DNA of 27,558 nt from positions 1 through 27,558 of the IMG/VR virus record IMGVR_UViG_3300044858_005326; one strand, written 5' to 3'. Numbering within the stretch: the first letter of the stretch is position 1; each line of letters begins with the position of its first letter. This document shows, piece by piece, positions 13,304 through 21,804 of the stretch. A program made the translations under genes and the position numbers. Below the pieces are notes generated by a model. That model saw only the letters and a list, made by a program, of their open reading frames with translations. It made no database searches and was not told where the DNA came from. The DNA is from a virus.

Positions 13304-14758
13304 CTATAGCAACATTGACATCAGTTTGGAATTGACCGAGCTGTCGTAGTCGGCAGCGATATGGGCCATGCCCCTCAGGTTGATCTGCCCGATGCTGCCG
13401 CCTCCATCAACCCTGCGGCATATCTGGAACATCGAGCTGGCCAGCACGCTCCACGTGTTGTGGCTGAAGGCGAGCGCCCCGTTCACATACACCCGTAGGC
13501 TGTTGGTCTTGAACTGCACGGCCAGTAGCATAGGGCCACGGTGCGATATGCTGTAGTTGGGCGTGACCGGGTTCTGGGTGGCTCCATCGTACAGGTAGAG
13601 GCGGTTGCTGGCATCGGTATTGATCCACCACTTGAAGGTTGAGCCCGTGCCACCGCACAGCACTATGGCACCGGCCATCTCAATGGGTGTGAGCGCCACG
13701 TAGATGGTGTTGGTCTGCCCGGCCGTTACCGGTGAGTCGCATTGCAGGTACTGGTTGGTTATGAATGCGGCCTCCACACACCTGCGCGAGGTGCCGAGGG
13801 GTAGGGTGAGGCGCGGCTGTGGTGCGGTGCTGGATGTCCAGTAGGCATCGCGGCTATTGCCGCTCTGGTCGTAGAGCTTAACTACAAAGGCGGCATCAGT
13901 GCCCACGTTGGTCAGGGCCGTGGCCGTGTCAGGATATCCAAGGGCATCCTGCGCCACATCGTACTCTGTTCCGCCCGTGCTCTTGCGGAAGCGTAGCACG
14001 TTGCCAGCATACCCGCTGACAAGGGCGCGGCAACCGAAGGCGCTTATCAGGCTGGTATTGGCAATGCGGTCGTAGGTGGCAATGTCGCTCTCGGCCCATA
14101 CGTTGCTGGTGGCGGCAGGCCTATACTCGCGGTCGGATGTGTTGCCGAAGCGGTCCAATATGCGCACCTGCGGCAGGGTGAGCGTGCCGCCTGCGGCCGT
14201 GCTCTGCGTGTAGAGCGGAGTGCTTGCGGCTGAGCGCGTGGTGACAGGCTGGGCGGGTGTGCAGGTCATGCTCTGGCCCATGCGCCTGATGGCGGGACTG
14301 CCATCGCTGTCGGTGTGGGTCACATCGGGCAGGGCCTCGGCCCGGTCGGTGGTGGCGCTCGGCACGTAGGCCGTGGCCAGCTCTGTGCCAATGCTGTCTG
14401 TTATTATCAGCCGCACATCGGGCACCTGGTGGTCACCATCATCCGGATTCACGTCCTCATCATAGCTCTCGTCTGAGTTCATGACTCGCACGTGCGCATT
14501 GGCCGCCTCCGTATGGATGGCCGATGTGGTACCAGGGCGGTACTCCCGTTCCACCTCGCTACCATCGCGCAGTATCACCTTGGCCTTAGGTAGCGTATGA
14601 ATCTCACCGGGTGCCACCTCCTCAGAGTATAGCGCATCCACTCCGGTGAGGCGCGGGTTTGAGCTTTGCACCGTGGCATTGGCCCCTATCACGGCATGTT
14701 CGGCAACTACCTCTATCACCGGCTCTGCGGCCGCTACTATGTCAATGGTCTCGGGCAT
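13304..14758 (-). CDS. Phage adhesin with triple beta repeats and LamG-type domain
   Basis: A 484-residue protein. Residues 1-235 contain three copies of one module, best seen as LPKAKVILRDGSEVEREYRP (about 56-75), VPDVRLIITDSIGTELATAY (112-131) and LPQVRILDRFGNTSDREYRP (195-214). Residues about 255-484 resemble the concanavalin-like/arabinofuranosidase-type fold (VVKLYDQSGNSRDAYW, then FKTNSLRVYVNGALAFS), a carbohydrate-binding arrangement used in phage receptor-binding proteins of Bacteroidota. The start at 14758 overlaps the previous stop (TGATG); an upstream extension is out-of-character sequence and is rejected. It lies in the head operon, not the tail operon, so it could be a head or neck fibre, or a tail fibre made early. 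Confidence 0.72.
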   Translation of the reverse strand: MPETIDIVAAAEPVIEVVAEHAVIGANATVQSSNPRLTGVDALYSEEVAPGEIHTLPKAKVILRDGSEVEREYRPGTTSAIHTEAANAHVRVMNSDESYDEDVNPDDGDHQVPDVRLIITDSIGTELATAYVPSATTDRAEALPDVTHTDSDGSPAIRRMGQSMTCTPAQPVTTRSAASTPLYTQSTAAGGTLTLPQVRILDRFGNTSDREYRPAATSNVWAESDIATYDRIANTSLISAFGCRALVSGYAGNVLRFRKSTGGTEYDVAQDALGYPDTATALTNVGTDAAFVVKLYDQSGNSRDAYWTSSTAPQPRLTLPLGTSRRCVEAAFITNQYLQCDSPVTAGQTNTIYVALTPIEMAGAIVLCGGTGSTFKWWINTDASNRLYLYDGATQNPVTPNYSISHRGPMLLAVQFKTNSLRVYVNGALAFSHNTWSVLASSMFQICRRVDGGGSIGQINLRGMAHIAADYDSSVNSKLMSMLL

Positions 14759-15153
14759 CAGGCTTCTTCGGTTGGTGCATCGGCTATGATCATGCTCTCG
14801 CGGATGTTGTAGAGCTCCTGCCGGGCTATCCTGCGCAGGCCGGTGTCGATGGTATCGCTCTCCAGCGATATGTACACCTCCATGTGCAGCGTGCCCTTGG
14901 GCCACTCTGCGGTGGTGTCGCCATCAAAGCTGAGACTGTACTCGCCATCATCATCCTCTTCGGTGAGTTCGATGTAGCCCTGCCCGTCATCCTCGGGCAG
15001 CACCTTGGCGTAGCGGGCCACCACAGTGGTGTTGACAAACAGCAGCACGCGCACATCGTTGATGTTGCCGTGCGGTATGGCGGTGCCCTCGCTGTCCTTC
15101 AGGCGTATGGTGCGGGTGCGGCTCTCGCCCTTGTATAGTGTTTCAATGGCCAT
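14758..15153 (-). CDS. BppU-like baseplate/fibre attachment protein
   Basis: A 131-residue beta-rich protein opening MAIETLYKGESRTRTIRLKD, a pattern of the N-terminal domain of baseplate upper protein BppU and of short fibre-anchor proteins in Bacteroidota Mu-like phages. The middle (VLLFVNTTVVARYAKVLPED, then GYIELTEEDDDGEYSLSF) alternates as expected for an immunoglobulin-like sandwich. It is coupled to the adhesin gene and probably anchors it to the particle. The assignment is by pattern only. Confidence 0.58.
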   Translation of the reverse strand: MAIETLYKGESRTRTIRLKDSEGTAIPHGNINDVRVLLFVNTTVVARYAKVLPEDDGQGYIELTEEDDDGEYSLSFDGDTTAEWPKGTLHMEVYISLESDTIDTGLRRIARQELYNIRESMIIADAPTEEA

Positions 15154-15164
15154 TTGAAAAGGAT

Positions 15165-15704
15165 TTAATCTTCGTTCAAGGTCTGGGCGTTGGTCACCTC
15201 CAGTTCGGCCTCGGTGGTGGTCAGGCTCAGGGCATCGTGGTCGGACGGCAGGTAGTCGGTGAAGCGCGTGGAGTAGCTCAGCACGTCCACCTCGAGGCCT
15301 CCGTGCTCGTTGTCCTCATCGCTGCCGGTGCGCATCAGTGCGGTGGCAATGGTGCGGCCCTGCCCATCGGTGAGGCTGCGGCCCTGAAGAGCACGGTGCA
15401 CCAGCTCCACCAGGTCGGGGCGGCTGTGGTGTGCCAGCTCCTCGGCATCATCGTGCGTGTCGCCCAGAAAGGTGCGGCACACATGGATGCGCACTGTGCT
15501 ATCACCCTCTTGTGTGCGGCCATCGCCAAGGGTCTCCCACGTGGGAGTCTGCACCTCAATGAATATGGCGCCACGGTCATAGTCAATAGCGTCCTCCTCG
15601 CGCAGGTAGGTGTCGCTGTACTGATTGTTGAACCGGTCCATGTGGCCTAGATCAGGTATGGCGGTTCGCAACAGGGTGCGCAGGGCGGTGCGTGCTGCTT
15701 TCAT
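15165..15704 (-). CDS. Neck / tail-terminator-like protein
   Basis: A 179-residue protein. The front is helical (RTALRTLLRTAIPDLGHMDRF) and the middle is a beta sheet (GAIFIEVQTPTWETLGDGRT, then TVRIHVCRTF) followed by a long helix (AEELAHHSRPDLVELVHRAL). This is the general pattern of Mu gp37/tail terminator proteins that sit after the gpG-like gene. It overlaps that gene by 4 bases. Function at the head-tail joint is inferred from order and fold pattern. Confidence 0.5.
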   Translation of the reverse strand: MKAARTALRTLLRTAIPDLGHMDRFNNQYSDTYLREEDAIDYDRGAIFIEVQTPTWETLGDGRTQEGDSTVRIHVCRTFLGDTHDDAEELAHHSRPDLVELVHRALQGRSLTDGQGRTIATALMRTGSDEDNEHGGLEVDVLSYSTRFTDYLPSDHDALSLTTTEAELEVTNAQTLNED

Positions 15705-16246
15705 GCTTTCAGCGCTTTGAGTACTTCATGGTTGATCATCTTTTTCACCTCGGCCATGAGCCTGCGGCTCGGGCCAAGGAACTGGCGCTTGGGCATCTTG
15801 CGCCTGGCCTTGCCGAACACGCTCACCTGACCACCGTAGTTGAGCAGTGCCGCATAGGGTAGGCTGCTGCTGAAGGTGACCCGCGTGGGGCTGATGTGGC
15901 TGGCATGGACGCTGTCGCGCAGCTGGCCGGTCACCTGCATGATAGCGTTGGTTGTGCGGGCCTTGCTGAAGTTGCCCTTGGCATTTTTGCGCCTGGTCTC
16001 ATCTTTGAACCTGCGCGCCTTCACTCCGGGCTTCCGTGCCTTGGCGCCCGCTTTGAAGCCATACCACGGGCTGTCAGGCTTTCTCCGCTCCACCTCGGCC
16101 CATTTGGGCGAGCCCGGGTCATTGAACCGCCCCTTGCTGAACGAGTCGCGGAAATGGTTCACCCCCATGCGCGCAATGGCGTGCGGTATGACCTGCGTCA
16201 TGACGCGGACCAGTCTGGCATGCTTCTCGGTGAATGGGTTTTTCAT
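15701..16246 (-). CDS. Phage virion morphogenesis protein (Mu gpG / tail S-like)
   Basis: A 181-residue basic protein with the landmark features of the phage_tail_S/virion morphogenesis family: a central HASHISPTRVTFSSSLPYAALLNYGGQ segment (about 112-137) and RRKMPKRQFLGPS (about 146-158), followed by a closing amphipathic helix. The family acts in head completion and head-tail joining. It lies downstream of the portal and MuF genes, as in Mu. Confidence 0.85.
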   Translation of the reverse strand: MKNPFTEKHARLVRVMTQVIPHAIARMGVNHFRDSFSKGRFNDPGSPKWAEVERRKPDSPWYGFKAGAKARKPGVKARRFKDETRRKNAKGNFSKARTTNAIMQVTGQLRDSVHASHISPTRVTFSSSLPYAALLNYGGQVSVFGKARRKMPKRQFLGPSRRLMAEVKKMINHEVLKALKA

Positions 16247-16305
16247 TTATCTTTGTGGCTCAGGTGAGGGCCATGTAGCCCACACCACCCAAGGGGGTGA
16301 TGTCG

Positions 16306-17583
16306 TCAGGCATTGCCCCTCATTTTTTTCAGTTTGTTCAGGGTCGACTCGAAGTCCACAAGGTCTTCTCTGGTGAACTTGATAGCGGCATCACCGTGAG
16401 TCACATAAACGTAGAGTATCGACCTGTTGACCTTGCCTGTGAGAGACCCCTTTAGCCTCCTTGCCAGCTCATGTGGTCTCCAGTCAATACCGGACACGTT
16501 GATAATGAGCCACGATGGGTTTCTCATCGACCTGGAGTCTTTCCGTGTCGCCCCCTTGATTTCGTTTGTGATGCTTGATACCTGGCCCTTTGGCGTCTTC
16601 AGGTCGCCATACTCTTTGCTGACACGGTCCTGATAGTCCGGATTGCCGTAATGCGCCATGTCCGCATGTTCGGGCAGGTCAATCTTGGCACCGGTGTTGC
16701 GCGCCACCACAATAGCCACAGGCAGGTTCTCCATGATGTCATCAGGTCTGTGATAGGCGCTCACGCGCACCTCTCCACCCTGGTGGCCTGAGTGGGCAAT
16801 AGAATACAGCGGGTCGGTCTCCTTCCATCCGACAATCATGCGGGCCAACCCCTCCATTGCTCCAGAGGTCTTGGTCGCCTCGTGGTACGGGTGCTGCGGC
16901 ACGTTCCACACCTTGCCCTCACTCCACGGCTTGCCATACCACGGCCGCTCTGGTGGCTCAGGTATCTCGCGCAGCAATGAGGGCTTTGTCACCTCGGAGT
17001 CGCGGTGCTGGCGCTTACGGCACCGGCATCCGTACTCCAGCGGCTGAGGGTGACTGGCCCAGAATGGGTGGTCAACAGGTAGCTTGATGCCGTTGAACTT
17101 GGCGTGCCTGGTATTGGCGTCCATCACCGTCACCCATTCCAGGATGGGAAACACCTCTTTGGTGGCCTCTATCTCCTTCCACTCCAGGGCGTGGTGCGCC
17201 ACCTTGTGGGTGAGGTCGTACTCCGTGGCCAGGTAGAACCGGTTGAAGGTGGTGTCCAGCTTCAGCGCCTCCTGAGTGAACTCGTACAGCGTGCGTCTGT
17301 TGCCCTTCTCATCGTGCATGAGCGCCTGGAGCTCCTGCACATGCGCCTGCGTCTTAACTCCAGCGAAGTAGAAGAGATTGTTCCGGAAGGCGTTGAACTT
17401 GGTGAGGTCTGGACTGTAGATGTCGGGCTCGGTGAGCACCTGCCTGCCCCAGCCTTCCTGGAAGGCGTTGATGAGGTGGGCCGATGTGTAGTTGAATAGG
17501 GCCTGCGGAGGGTTCTCAAGGTCATATTTGCCCTTGAAGACCCCGTTTATATAGTCCTTGAGGTCTGATTCAGTGACCTTCAT
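16306..17583 (-). CDS. MuF head morphogenesis protein fused to a nuclease-toxin-like domain
   Basis: A 425-residue protein. Residues about 1-195 are MuF: FNRFYLATEYDLTHKVAHHA, EWVTVMDANTRHAKFNGIKL and the HPQPLEYGCRCRKR ending are family hallmarks. After a proline-rich link (about 200-240) comes an unrelated C-terminal domain (about 270-425) containing GNPDYQ (313-318) and YGDLKTPKGQVSSITNEIKG (325-344), a PD...DxK-type arrangement as in CdiA-CT-like tRNase/nuclease toxins. MuF-toxin fusions are known in temperate phages of Gram-positives. It would ride in the virion and enter a recipient or rival. It starts within the end of the portal gene. No adjacent immunity gene is recognisable. Confidence 0.82.
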   Translation of the reverse strand: MKVTESDLKDYINGVFKGKYDLENPPQALFNYTSAHLINAFQEGWGRQVLTEPDIYSPDLTKFNAFRNNLFYFAGVKTQAHVQELQALMHDEKGNRRTLYEFTQEALKLDTTFNRFYLATEYDLTHKVAHHALEWKEIEATKEVFPILEWVTVMDANTRHAKFNGIKLPVDHPFWASHPQPLEYGCRCRKRQHRDSEVTKPSLLREIPEPPERPWYGKPWSEGKVWNVPQHPYHEATKTSGAMEGLARMIVGWKETDPLYSIAHSGHQGGEVRVSAYHRPDDIMENLPVAIVVARNTGAKIDLPEHADMAHYGNPDYQDRVSKEYGDLKTPKGQVSSITNEIKGATRKDSRSMRNPSWLIINVSGIDWRPHELARRLKGSLTGKVNRSILYVYVTHGDAAIKFTREDLVDFESTLNKLKKMRGNA

Positions 17584-18826
17584 GGGTGTGCTCAGCGTAC
17601 AACTTATCCAAACTCATCCTCATCTTGGAGGGCGTTGCCCCGGTCTTCTCCTTTGGTGCGGTGACCATCACCCCGAACTGCTCCTGCACCCACTTAGCAT
17701 CGAGCTCAAAGAATGGCGCAAGGCCGAGGGTGCGCTTGTAGAGGTCATCAGTCTCTCGCGTCTCCACATACTCAAAGCGCTTGCCCTGCAAAGCCCAGCC
17801 GTACTTGGCGAGCATGGGCAGCAGTTTCTCATTGACCACACCGGCTATGAAGCGCTTGTCGCTCATGATCACGTCATCACCGGTGCGCTCATGCACCTCG
17901 GCCTGTGCCTTGGCGCCCTTGCTCATGTCGGTGGTGCCGGTGGTGCCCACAATGAGCTTGCTCAGCTCGCTGTTGCACCGTTCAATGAGCTGATTGTAGA
18001 CGTTGTACACATCGGTGCGGTGGTCGCTCTTCATGTCGATCTCCTCCCCGTTCTGGAACACCGCGCGGGCCGCAGTGCCGAGGTCGCGGAGTGCGCTCAT
18101 CATGCGGTCTATGTCGCCCTGTTCTTGGCTCGATGTGCGGCCGACAAGGATGGGCATGCCGAATATCTCGGTGTACTCGCTCCACGCCATCATGGCATTC
18201 TTCTTATAGAGCATGATGGGCGCAGCGCGCATGAGCAGGCCGAGGTCGGTGCGTCCGCCCACCTCAATGGCCATGGGGAACTTGGTGTAGTCTATGCCCT
18301 TGCGGTCGCTCGGGTTGAGCTTCACCGCCCTGCGCTCGGGCATCACGTATTGCCGTGGCACCAGGTCAATGCCGCGCACGGTCATGTTCGGCACCACCTC
18401 GTCCGGTTCAATGAGCGAATGGCCCCACAGGATGGAGTCCAGGATGTGGTTGAGGTATTCATAGAACCACGGCTCCTGGAAGAGGGCGGTCATATCCTCA
18501 TCCTCGGTACCGGTGCCCCAATCGACAATACGGAAGGCCTGCGCCATGGTGCGGGCCTTGCGCCCATGCTCCCACACTCCTGAGAGGTGATTATCGAGGG
18601 CCACATCGGCATAAAGCTGGTACAGGGCTGTGCGATCCGGGTCCACCGGGTTCTCGGCCATGGCCATGGCCTTACGCCACGTGGCTATGTCCTGACGGCT
18701 CCTGCGCTGCGCATCCTGAATGATGCGGGTGAGCACCTTGTCCTTGTTGCGGGTGCCCTTGGCCTCTGGGTCGTTCCATGCGGCCCTGAGCGTGCGTATG
18801 CCGGATGCTATGCTGTCTATCACCAT
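17570..18826 (-). CDS. Portal protein, DUF935 (Mu gp29-like)
   Basis: A 418-residue protein with DUF935 landmarks: VALDNHLSGVWEHGRKARTM, a central ILWGHSLIEPDEVV, then FGMPILVGRTS, ELSKLIVGTTGTTD and a C-terminal helical tail. The length matches the usual 400-500 residues. It forms the dodecameric gate through which DNA enters the head and links to terminase and neck. It ends 14 bases into MuF and starts overlapping the gp36-like gene by 7. Confidence 0.92.
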   Translation of the reverse strand: MVIDSIASGIRTLRAAWNDPEAKGTRNKDKVLTRIIQDAQRRSRQDIATWRKAMAMAENPVDPDRTALYQLYADVALDNHLSGVWEHGRKARTMAQAFRIVDWGTGTEDEDMTALFQEPWFYEYLNHILDSILWGHSLIEPDEVVPNMTVRGIDLVPRQYVMPERRAVKLNPSDRKGIDYTKFPMAIEVGGRTDLGLLMRAAPIMLYKKNAMMAWSEYTEIFGMPILVGRTSSQEQGDIDRMMSALRDLGTAARAVFQNGEEIDMKSDHRTDVYNVYNQLIERCNSELSKLIVGTTGTTDMSKGAKAQAEVHERTGDDVIMSDKRFIAGVVNEKLLPMLAKYGWALQGKRFEYVETRETDDLYKRTLGLAPFFELDAKWVQEQFGVMVTAPKEKTGATPSKMRMSLDKLYAEHTHEGH

Positions 18827-19239
18827 TGGTGGTTGAACTTGGTATTGGAACTGAATGAGCTGCGCACCTTGGTCACCTCATCCTCATCAGTGAGGCGCGG
18901 CAGGCGCGGTGTGAGCTCGCCCTTTGCCACCTTGTTGAGCCACATGATGGCGGTGTTGTAGCGGTCCTCGCGCACCTGTGGTATGTTGCGCGGTGTGATG
19001 CGGCTGTGCAGGTGGTAGAGGGTGATATCCACCATGTACATCACGATGATGGCGCTGCGGTCCTCACCGGTCTGGCTGAATATGTCGGCCACGTCAAAGC
19101 GCTGATTGAGGTAGCTCTCCACCTCCTGCTGGGCCATGAGCTCGCACTGGTCAATGATGCCCTGGTTGCCGGACGTGACCTGTTGCAGGGCCGCATCCTT
19201 GATCTGGGTCTGGTAGTCGGAATCGGTCAGGAATGCCAT
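18820..19239 (-). CDS. DUF1320 (Mu gp36-like) head-tail connector
   Basis: A 139-residue mostly helical protein opening MAFLTDSDYQTQIKDAALQQ, with AQQEVESYLNQRFDVADIF (about 35-53) and VMYMVDITLYHLHSRITPRN, as in DUF1320/gp36 connector proteins. It should act as an adaptor between portal and neck. In this phage it lies between the portal and the DUF5675 gene, earlier than in Mu. Confidence 0.85.
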   Translation of the reverse strand: MAFLTDSDYQTQIKDAALQQVTSGNQGIIDQCELMAQQEVESYLNQRFDVADIFSQTGEDRSAIIVMYMVDITLYHLHSRITPRNIPQVREDRYNTAIMWLNKVAKGELTPRLPRLTDEDEVTKVRSSFSSNTKFNHQW

Positions 19240-19241
19240 GG

Positions 19242-19673
19242 TCAGCTCAGGGGTTCGTAGTCTTGAACGGTCACGGTGAACTCATCGGGCAGCAGGCTCA
19301 TGAGCTCGTCCATCACGGTGCGGCTCAAGTTGATGTCATCGGCAGCGCCATCGCCATCAACGTCCTTGAGGAAACGGCCCACAGCGATGCAGCCTTGCAG
19401 CTGCTCCACGTAGTTGGCCGGGTGAATGAGTATCTCGCTCCGGCCCTTCACCCCCTGGACGTGCACACACTTGCCGAACTTGGGGCTGTTGTGCCTGATG
19501 GCCACATAGCGGCCGCGTGGTATGTGGCTGCGGCCTCGCTCATTGTTGCGCCACGGCAGCTCAAGGGTGATGCAGGAATAGACTGCGTCTCCCTGGTGGT
19601 TCACCACGGAGAGCAATCCATTTGTCTGGCGGCCATTCTCGGGCCCGCGTTGGATGATGATACGGTTGCTCAT
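19242..19673 (-). CDS. DUF5675 family protein, possible peptidoglycan-acting enzyme
   Basis: A 143-residue beta-rich protein with the DUF5675 pattern: CITLELPWRNNERGRSHIP, then RYVAIRHNSPKFGKCVHVQG and RSEILIHPANYVEQLQGCIA, ending with DVDGDGAADDINLSRT and LLPDEFTVTV. The HP...C arrangement (IHPANY, GCIAVG) is reminiscent of YkuD-like L,D-transpeptidase folds, so a cell-wall role in lysis or entry is possible. No classical endolysin is seen in this window, which makes this a candidate. Function within the family is not firmly known. Confidence 0.72.
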   Translation of the reverse strand: MSNRIIIQRGPENGRQTNGLLSVVNHQGDAVYSCITLELPWRNNERGRSHIPRGRYVAIRHNSPKFGKCVHVQGVKGRSEILIHPANYVEQLQGCIAVGRFLKDVDGDGAADDINLSRTVMDELMSLLPDEFTVTVQDYEPLS

Positions 19674-19676
19674 GGT

Positions 19677-21293
19677 TCAATAGTCCATATAGCGGGGACT
19701 GCGCTTTTCTGTGTGAATACCGAAGCGCTTGGTGCGCCCGGTGCGTTGCAGTATCCATGTGCCGCCCTCCACGGCATCAGGCCCATCATCGTGCCCCTTG
19801 GGGAATGCGAGGAACTGGTCGCGCAGGGTGCGCATGTCCGGGCTCTTCTTTTTGGCCGCATTGAACCGGATGAGGCCACGGCTGGCCAATGGCTGGAGGT
19901 CTTCGATACGGCCGAACTTGTCGGGTTTAGCGCGCTCATCGCCACGGATGCGGAGGTTGTAGCCTCGCTCCATGCCCTCCTCATAGTATTCATCCAATAT
20001 CATATCCTGCATGAAGTTGGCCTCCATCCAGTGGGCCACCACCTTGGGCCTCCAGTCCTCGCCACGGGCGGGCTTCAGGGCGAGCATGTCGGCCTGTGCG
20101 GTCTCGTGCAGGTCGTAGTGTGCGCGCACCATGTCGCGCCTGCTGCCCTGGCGCAGCCAACAGTCTATCACATCGATGAAACGGCCCTTGCGGCCAAGCA
20201 GGGCGATGCCCTTGAAGTCGTTCTTCTTGCCCTCCTTCCAGGAAGGGTCGCAGTAGGTGAGCAGCTGATCATATTCATCAAGCTCCGGCAGCTCTGACCA
20301 CGGCAGGTCGGCCTCTGCGAAGACGGTTCCGTCCTCCAGATGGGTGTGGTAGAACTGGCGCAGGGTATTGCGCCACCCCATCTCGTTCATGCGCGCGATG
20401 AGCTGCTCTATGGTGTAGCGTGGCCATGCCGGTACACCGCCCTCATCGGGCATGAGCTTCTCGTGTGTATGCGGGTGCTCGGTGGCGAACACCTTGGTGT
20501 GCCGTATGCCTTCGCGCTTGGGGTCACCTTCCTCCACATCGCCCACTATGTGAGCGGTGAGACCATTCTTGCACACCCTGTTGTTGGCGAATATGAAGAG
20601 CTTGCCGGTGATGCTCAGGCACCCAAGGAATTCACCGAGGCACCAGTCCAGGTCTTCCTGAAGGCGCTCTGCATTCTTGGCGTACTTCTTCTTGCTGTCG
20701 GCATCATCAATGACACCGAGGTTCGGTCTCTTCTCGGCCTTGCGCACCCCGGCAGGGTTCTGCCCGATGCCGAAGCCCCACACCCCTATGCCGTCACCGA
20801 ACATGTAGTGCCCGCTCAGCCACGAGCCCATCACGTGGGCATCGCCATCGGGGAAGAAGTCGGCACGGAGCCGCACGTTATCCTCGAGCTCGGCCTGAAA
20901 GTCGGCTATGAGCACACTGGCCTTGCTCTCGTTCTCAGACCCGAGGATGAAGCCGGTGAGCTGCCCACGCGCCATCCGGAGCGCAGGCGTGAACACGTTG
21001 GCGAATACGCTCTTGGCATGCTCGCGTGCCCATTCCCACACGCAGAAGGCGTTGTACTCGCTGATGTCATCGAACGCCTGCTCGTGGAACCACGCGAAGG
21101 GGCCGCTGACGTAGTGCGGGAAGTAGTAGCGCACGAATGCCTCCTCGTTGCCCACGCGGGTGAGCCTGCGTATGCGCTCAGCCTTCTCGGTGGCCGACTC
21201 ATTGACATCGGTGACCGTGCTGGTGCGTATCCGCTTGCGCAGCTCGAGCCACAGCTCATACTCCTTCTGCTCAGTACGGCTCAGCTCTTTCAC
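19677..21293 (-). CDS. Terminase large subunit (Mu gp28-like)
   Basis: A 538-residue packaging motor. The ATPase half holds a degenerate Walker A (AREHAKSV, about 89-96) and Walker B (LGVIDDADS, about 192-200); a coupling FANNRV motif follows near 235-240. The nuclease half opens LLTYCDPSWKEGKKNDF (Asp349) and ends with HDDGPDAVEGG (Asp502, Asp503, Asp506), the metal-binding acidic residues. Length is normal. It cuts and pumps phage DNA by headful packaging, using host DNA flanking the ends in Mu-like phages. It overlaps the small terminase by 4 bases. Confidence 0.93.
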   Translation of the reverse strand: MKELSRTEQKEYELWLELRKRIRTSTVTDVNESATEKAERIRRLTRVGNEEAFVRYYFPHYVSGPFAWFHEQAFDDISEYNAFCVWEWAREHAKSVFANVFTPALRMARGQLTGFILGSENESKASVLIADFQAELEDNVRLRADFFPDGDAHVMGSWLSGHYMFGDGIGVWGFGIGQNPAGVRKAEKRPNLGVIDDADSKKKYAKNAERLQEDLDWCLGEFLGCLSITGKLFIFANNRVCKNGLTAHIVGDVEEGDPKREGIRHTKVFATEHPHTHEKLMPDEGGVPAWPRYTIEQLIARMNEMGWRNTLRQFYHTHLEDGTVFAEADLPWSELPELDEYDQLLTYCDPSWKEGKKNDFKGIALLGRKGRFIDVIDCWLRQGSRRDMVRAHYDLHETAQADMLALKPARGEDWRPKVVAHWMEANFMQDMILDEYYEEGMERGYNLRIRGDERAKPDKFGRIEDLQPLASRGLIRFNAAKKKSPDMRTLRDQFLAFPKGHDDGPDAVEGGTWILQRTGRTKRFGIHTEKRSPRYMDY

Positions 21294-21733
21294 AGGCGGG
21301 TGCGCTTGTCGTGGAGGAATGAATCGACATGCTCAACCACCTGCTTGGCCAGTTCCGGACTGGTGGCGCTGAGGTGCTCCATGAGCTCGCGGGTGACGGC
21401 CACGTAGTGCGTCCACGCCATCTGCTTGCCCTTGACGGCCGCGAACATCTTTTGCAGGGCATCGATGTCTCCTTTGTCAATGAGCCGGTTATCACCGGCC
21501 GCGCGCCAGTTCTCGGTCATGCCGCGCAGCACCTCTATCTGGTGGTTGATGAGCTGCCAGATGCCTTCTTCTGCGGTCTCCCTGGCCATTGCGGCCCTGA
21601 GCCGTTCCTCGCGCCAGTTCGCATCGGTGCTCCAGCGGCTCACGGTGGCCTCGGTCACCCTCAGTATGCGGGCTATGTCCTTCTGCGTGAAGCCTTCGTT
21701 GAACATGGCCCGCGCTGCTGCCGACTTTTCCAT
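21290..21733 (-). CDS. Terminase small subunit, DUF1804-like (Mu gp27-like)
   Basis: A 147-residue protein with an N-terminal helix-turn-helix (about 5-32: FTQKDIARILRVTEATVSRW) followed by helices used for oligomer formation. This is the DUF1804-type small terminase that recognises phage DNA at the start of packaging. It is the first gene of the leftward late operon, right next to the divergent late control region, so its 5' leader should contain the leftward late promoter. Confidence 0.88.
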   Translation of the reverse strand: MEKSAAARAMFNEGFTQKDIARILRVTEATVSRWSTDANWREERLRAAMARETAEEGIWQLINHQIEVLRGMTENWRAAGDNRLIDKGDIDALQKMFAAVKGKQMAWTHYVAVTRELMEHLSATSPELAKQVVEHVDSFLHDKRTRL

Positions 21734-21804
21734 GAGGCCGAAGGTCGGCTCTGACGGTTCGGGCGCGCAAGGATGCTATGCCAGATGTGCAGTAATTCGG
21801 AAAC

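Noticed and set aside
17558-18583. Long plus-strand open frame (341 codons) opposite the portal gene
   Set aside because: Antisense shadow of the DUF935 portal; Ala/His/Leu-rich without any recognisable pattern.
19233-20297. Long plus-strand open frame (354 codons) opposite the terminase gene
   Set aside because: It is the antisense shadow of the large terminase and DUF5675 genes, kept open by high GC; it has no domain and conflicts with clear homologs on the minus strand.
20340-21407. Long plus-strand open frame (355 codons) opposite the terminase genes
   Set aside because: Antisense shadow; the minus strand encodes terminase with ATPase and nuclease motifs.
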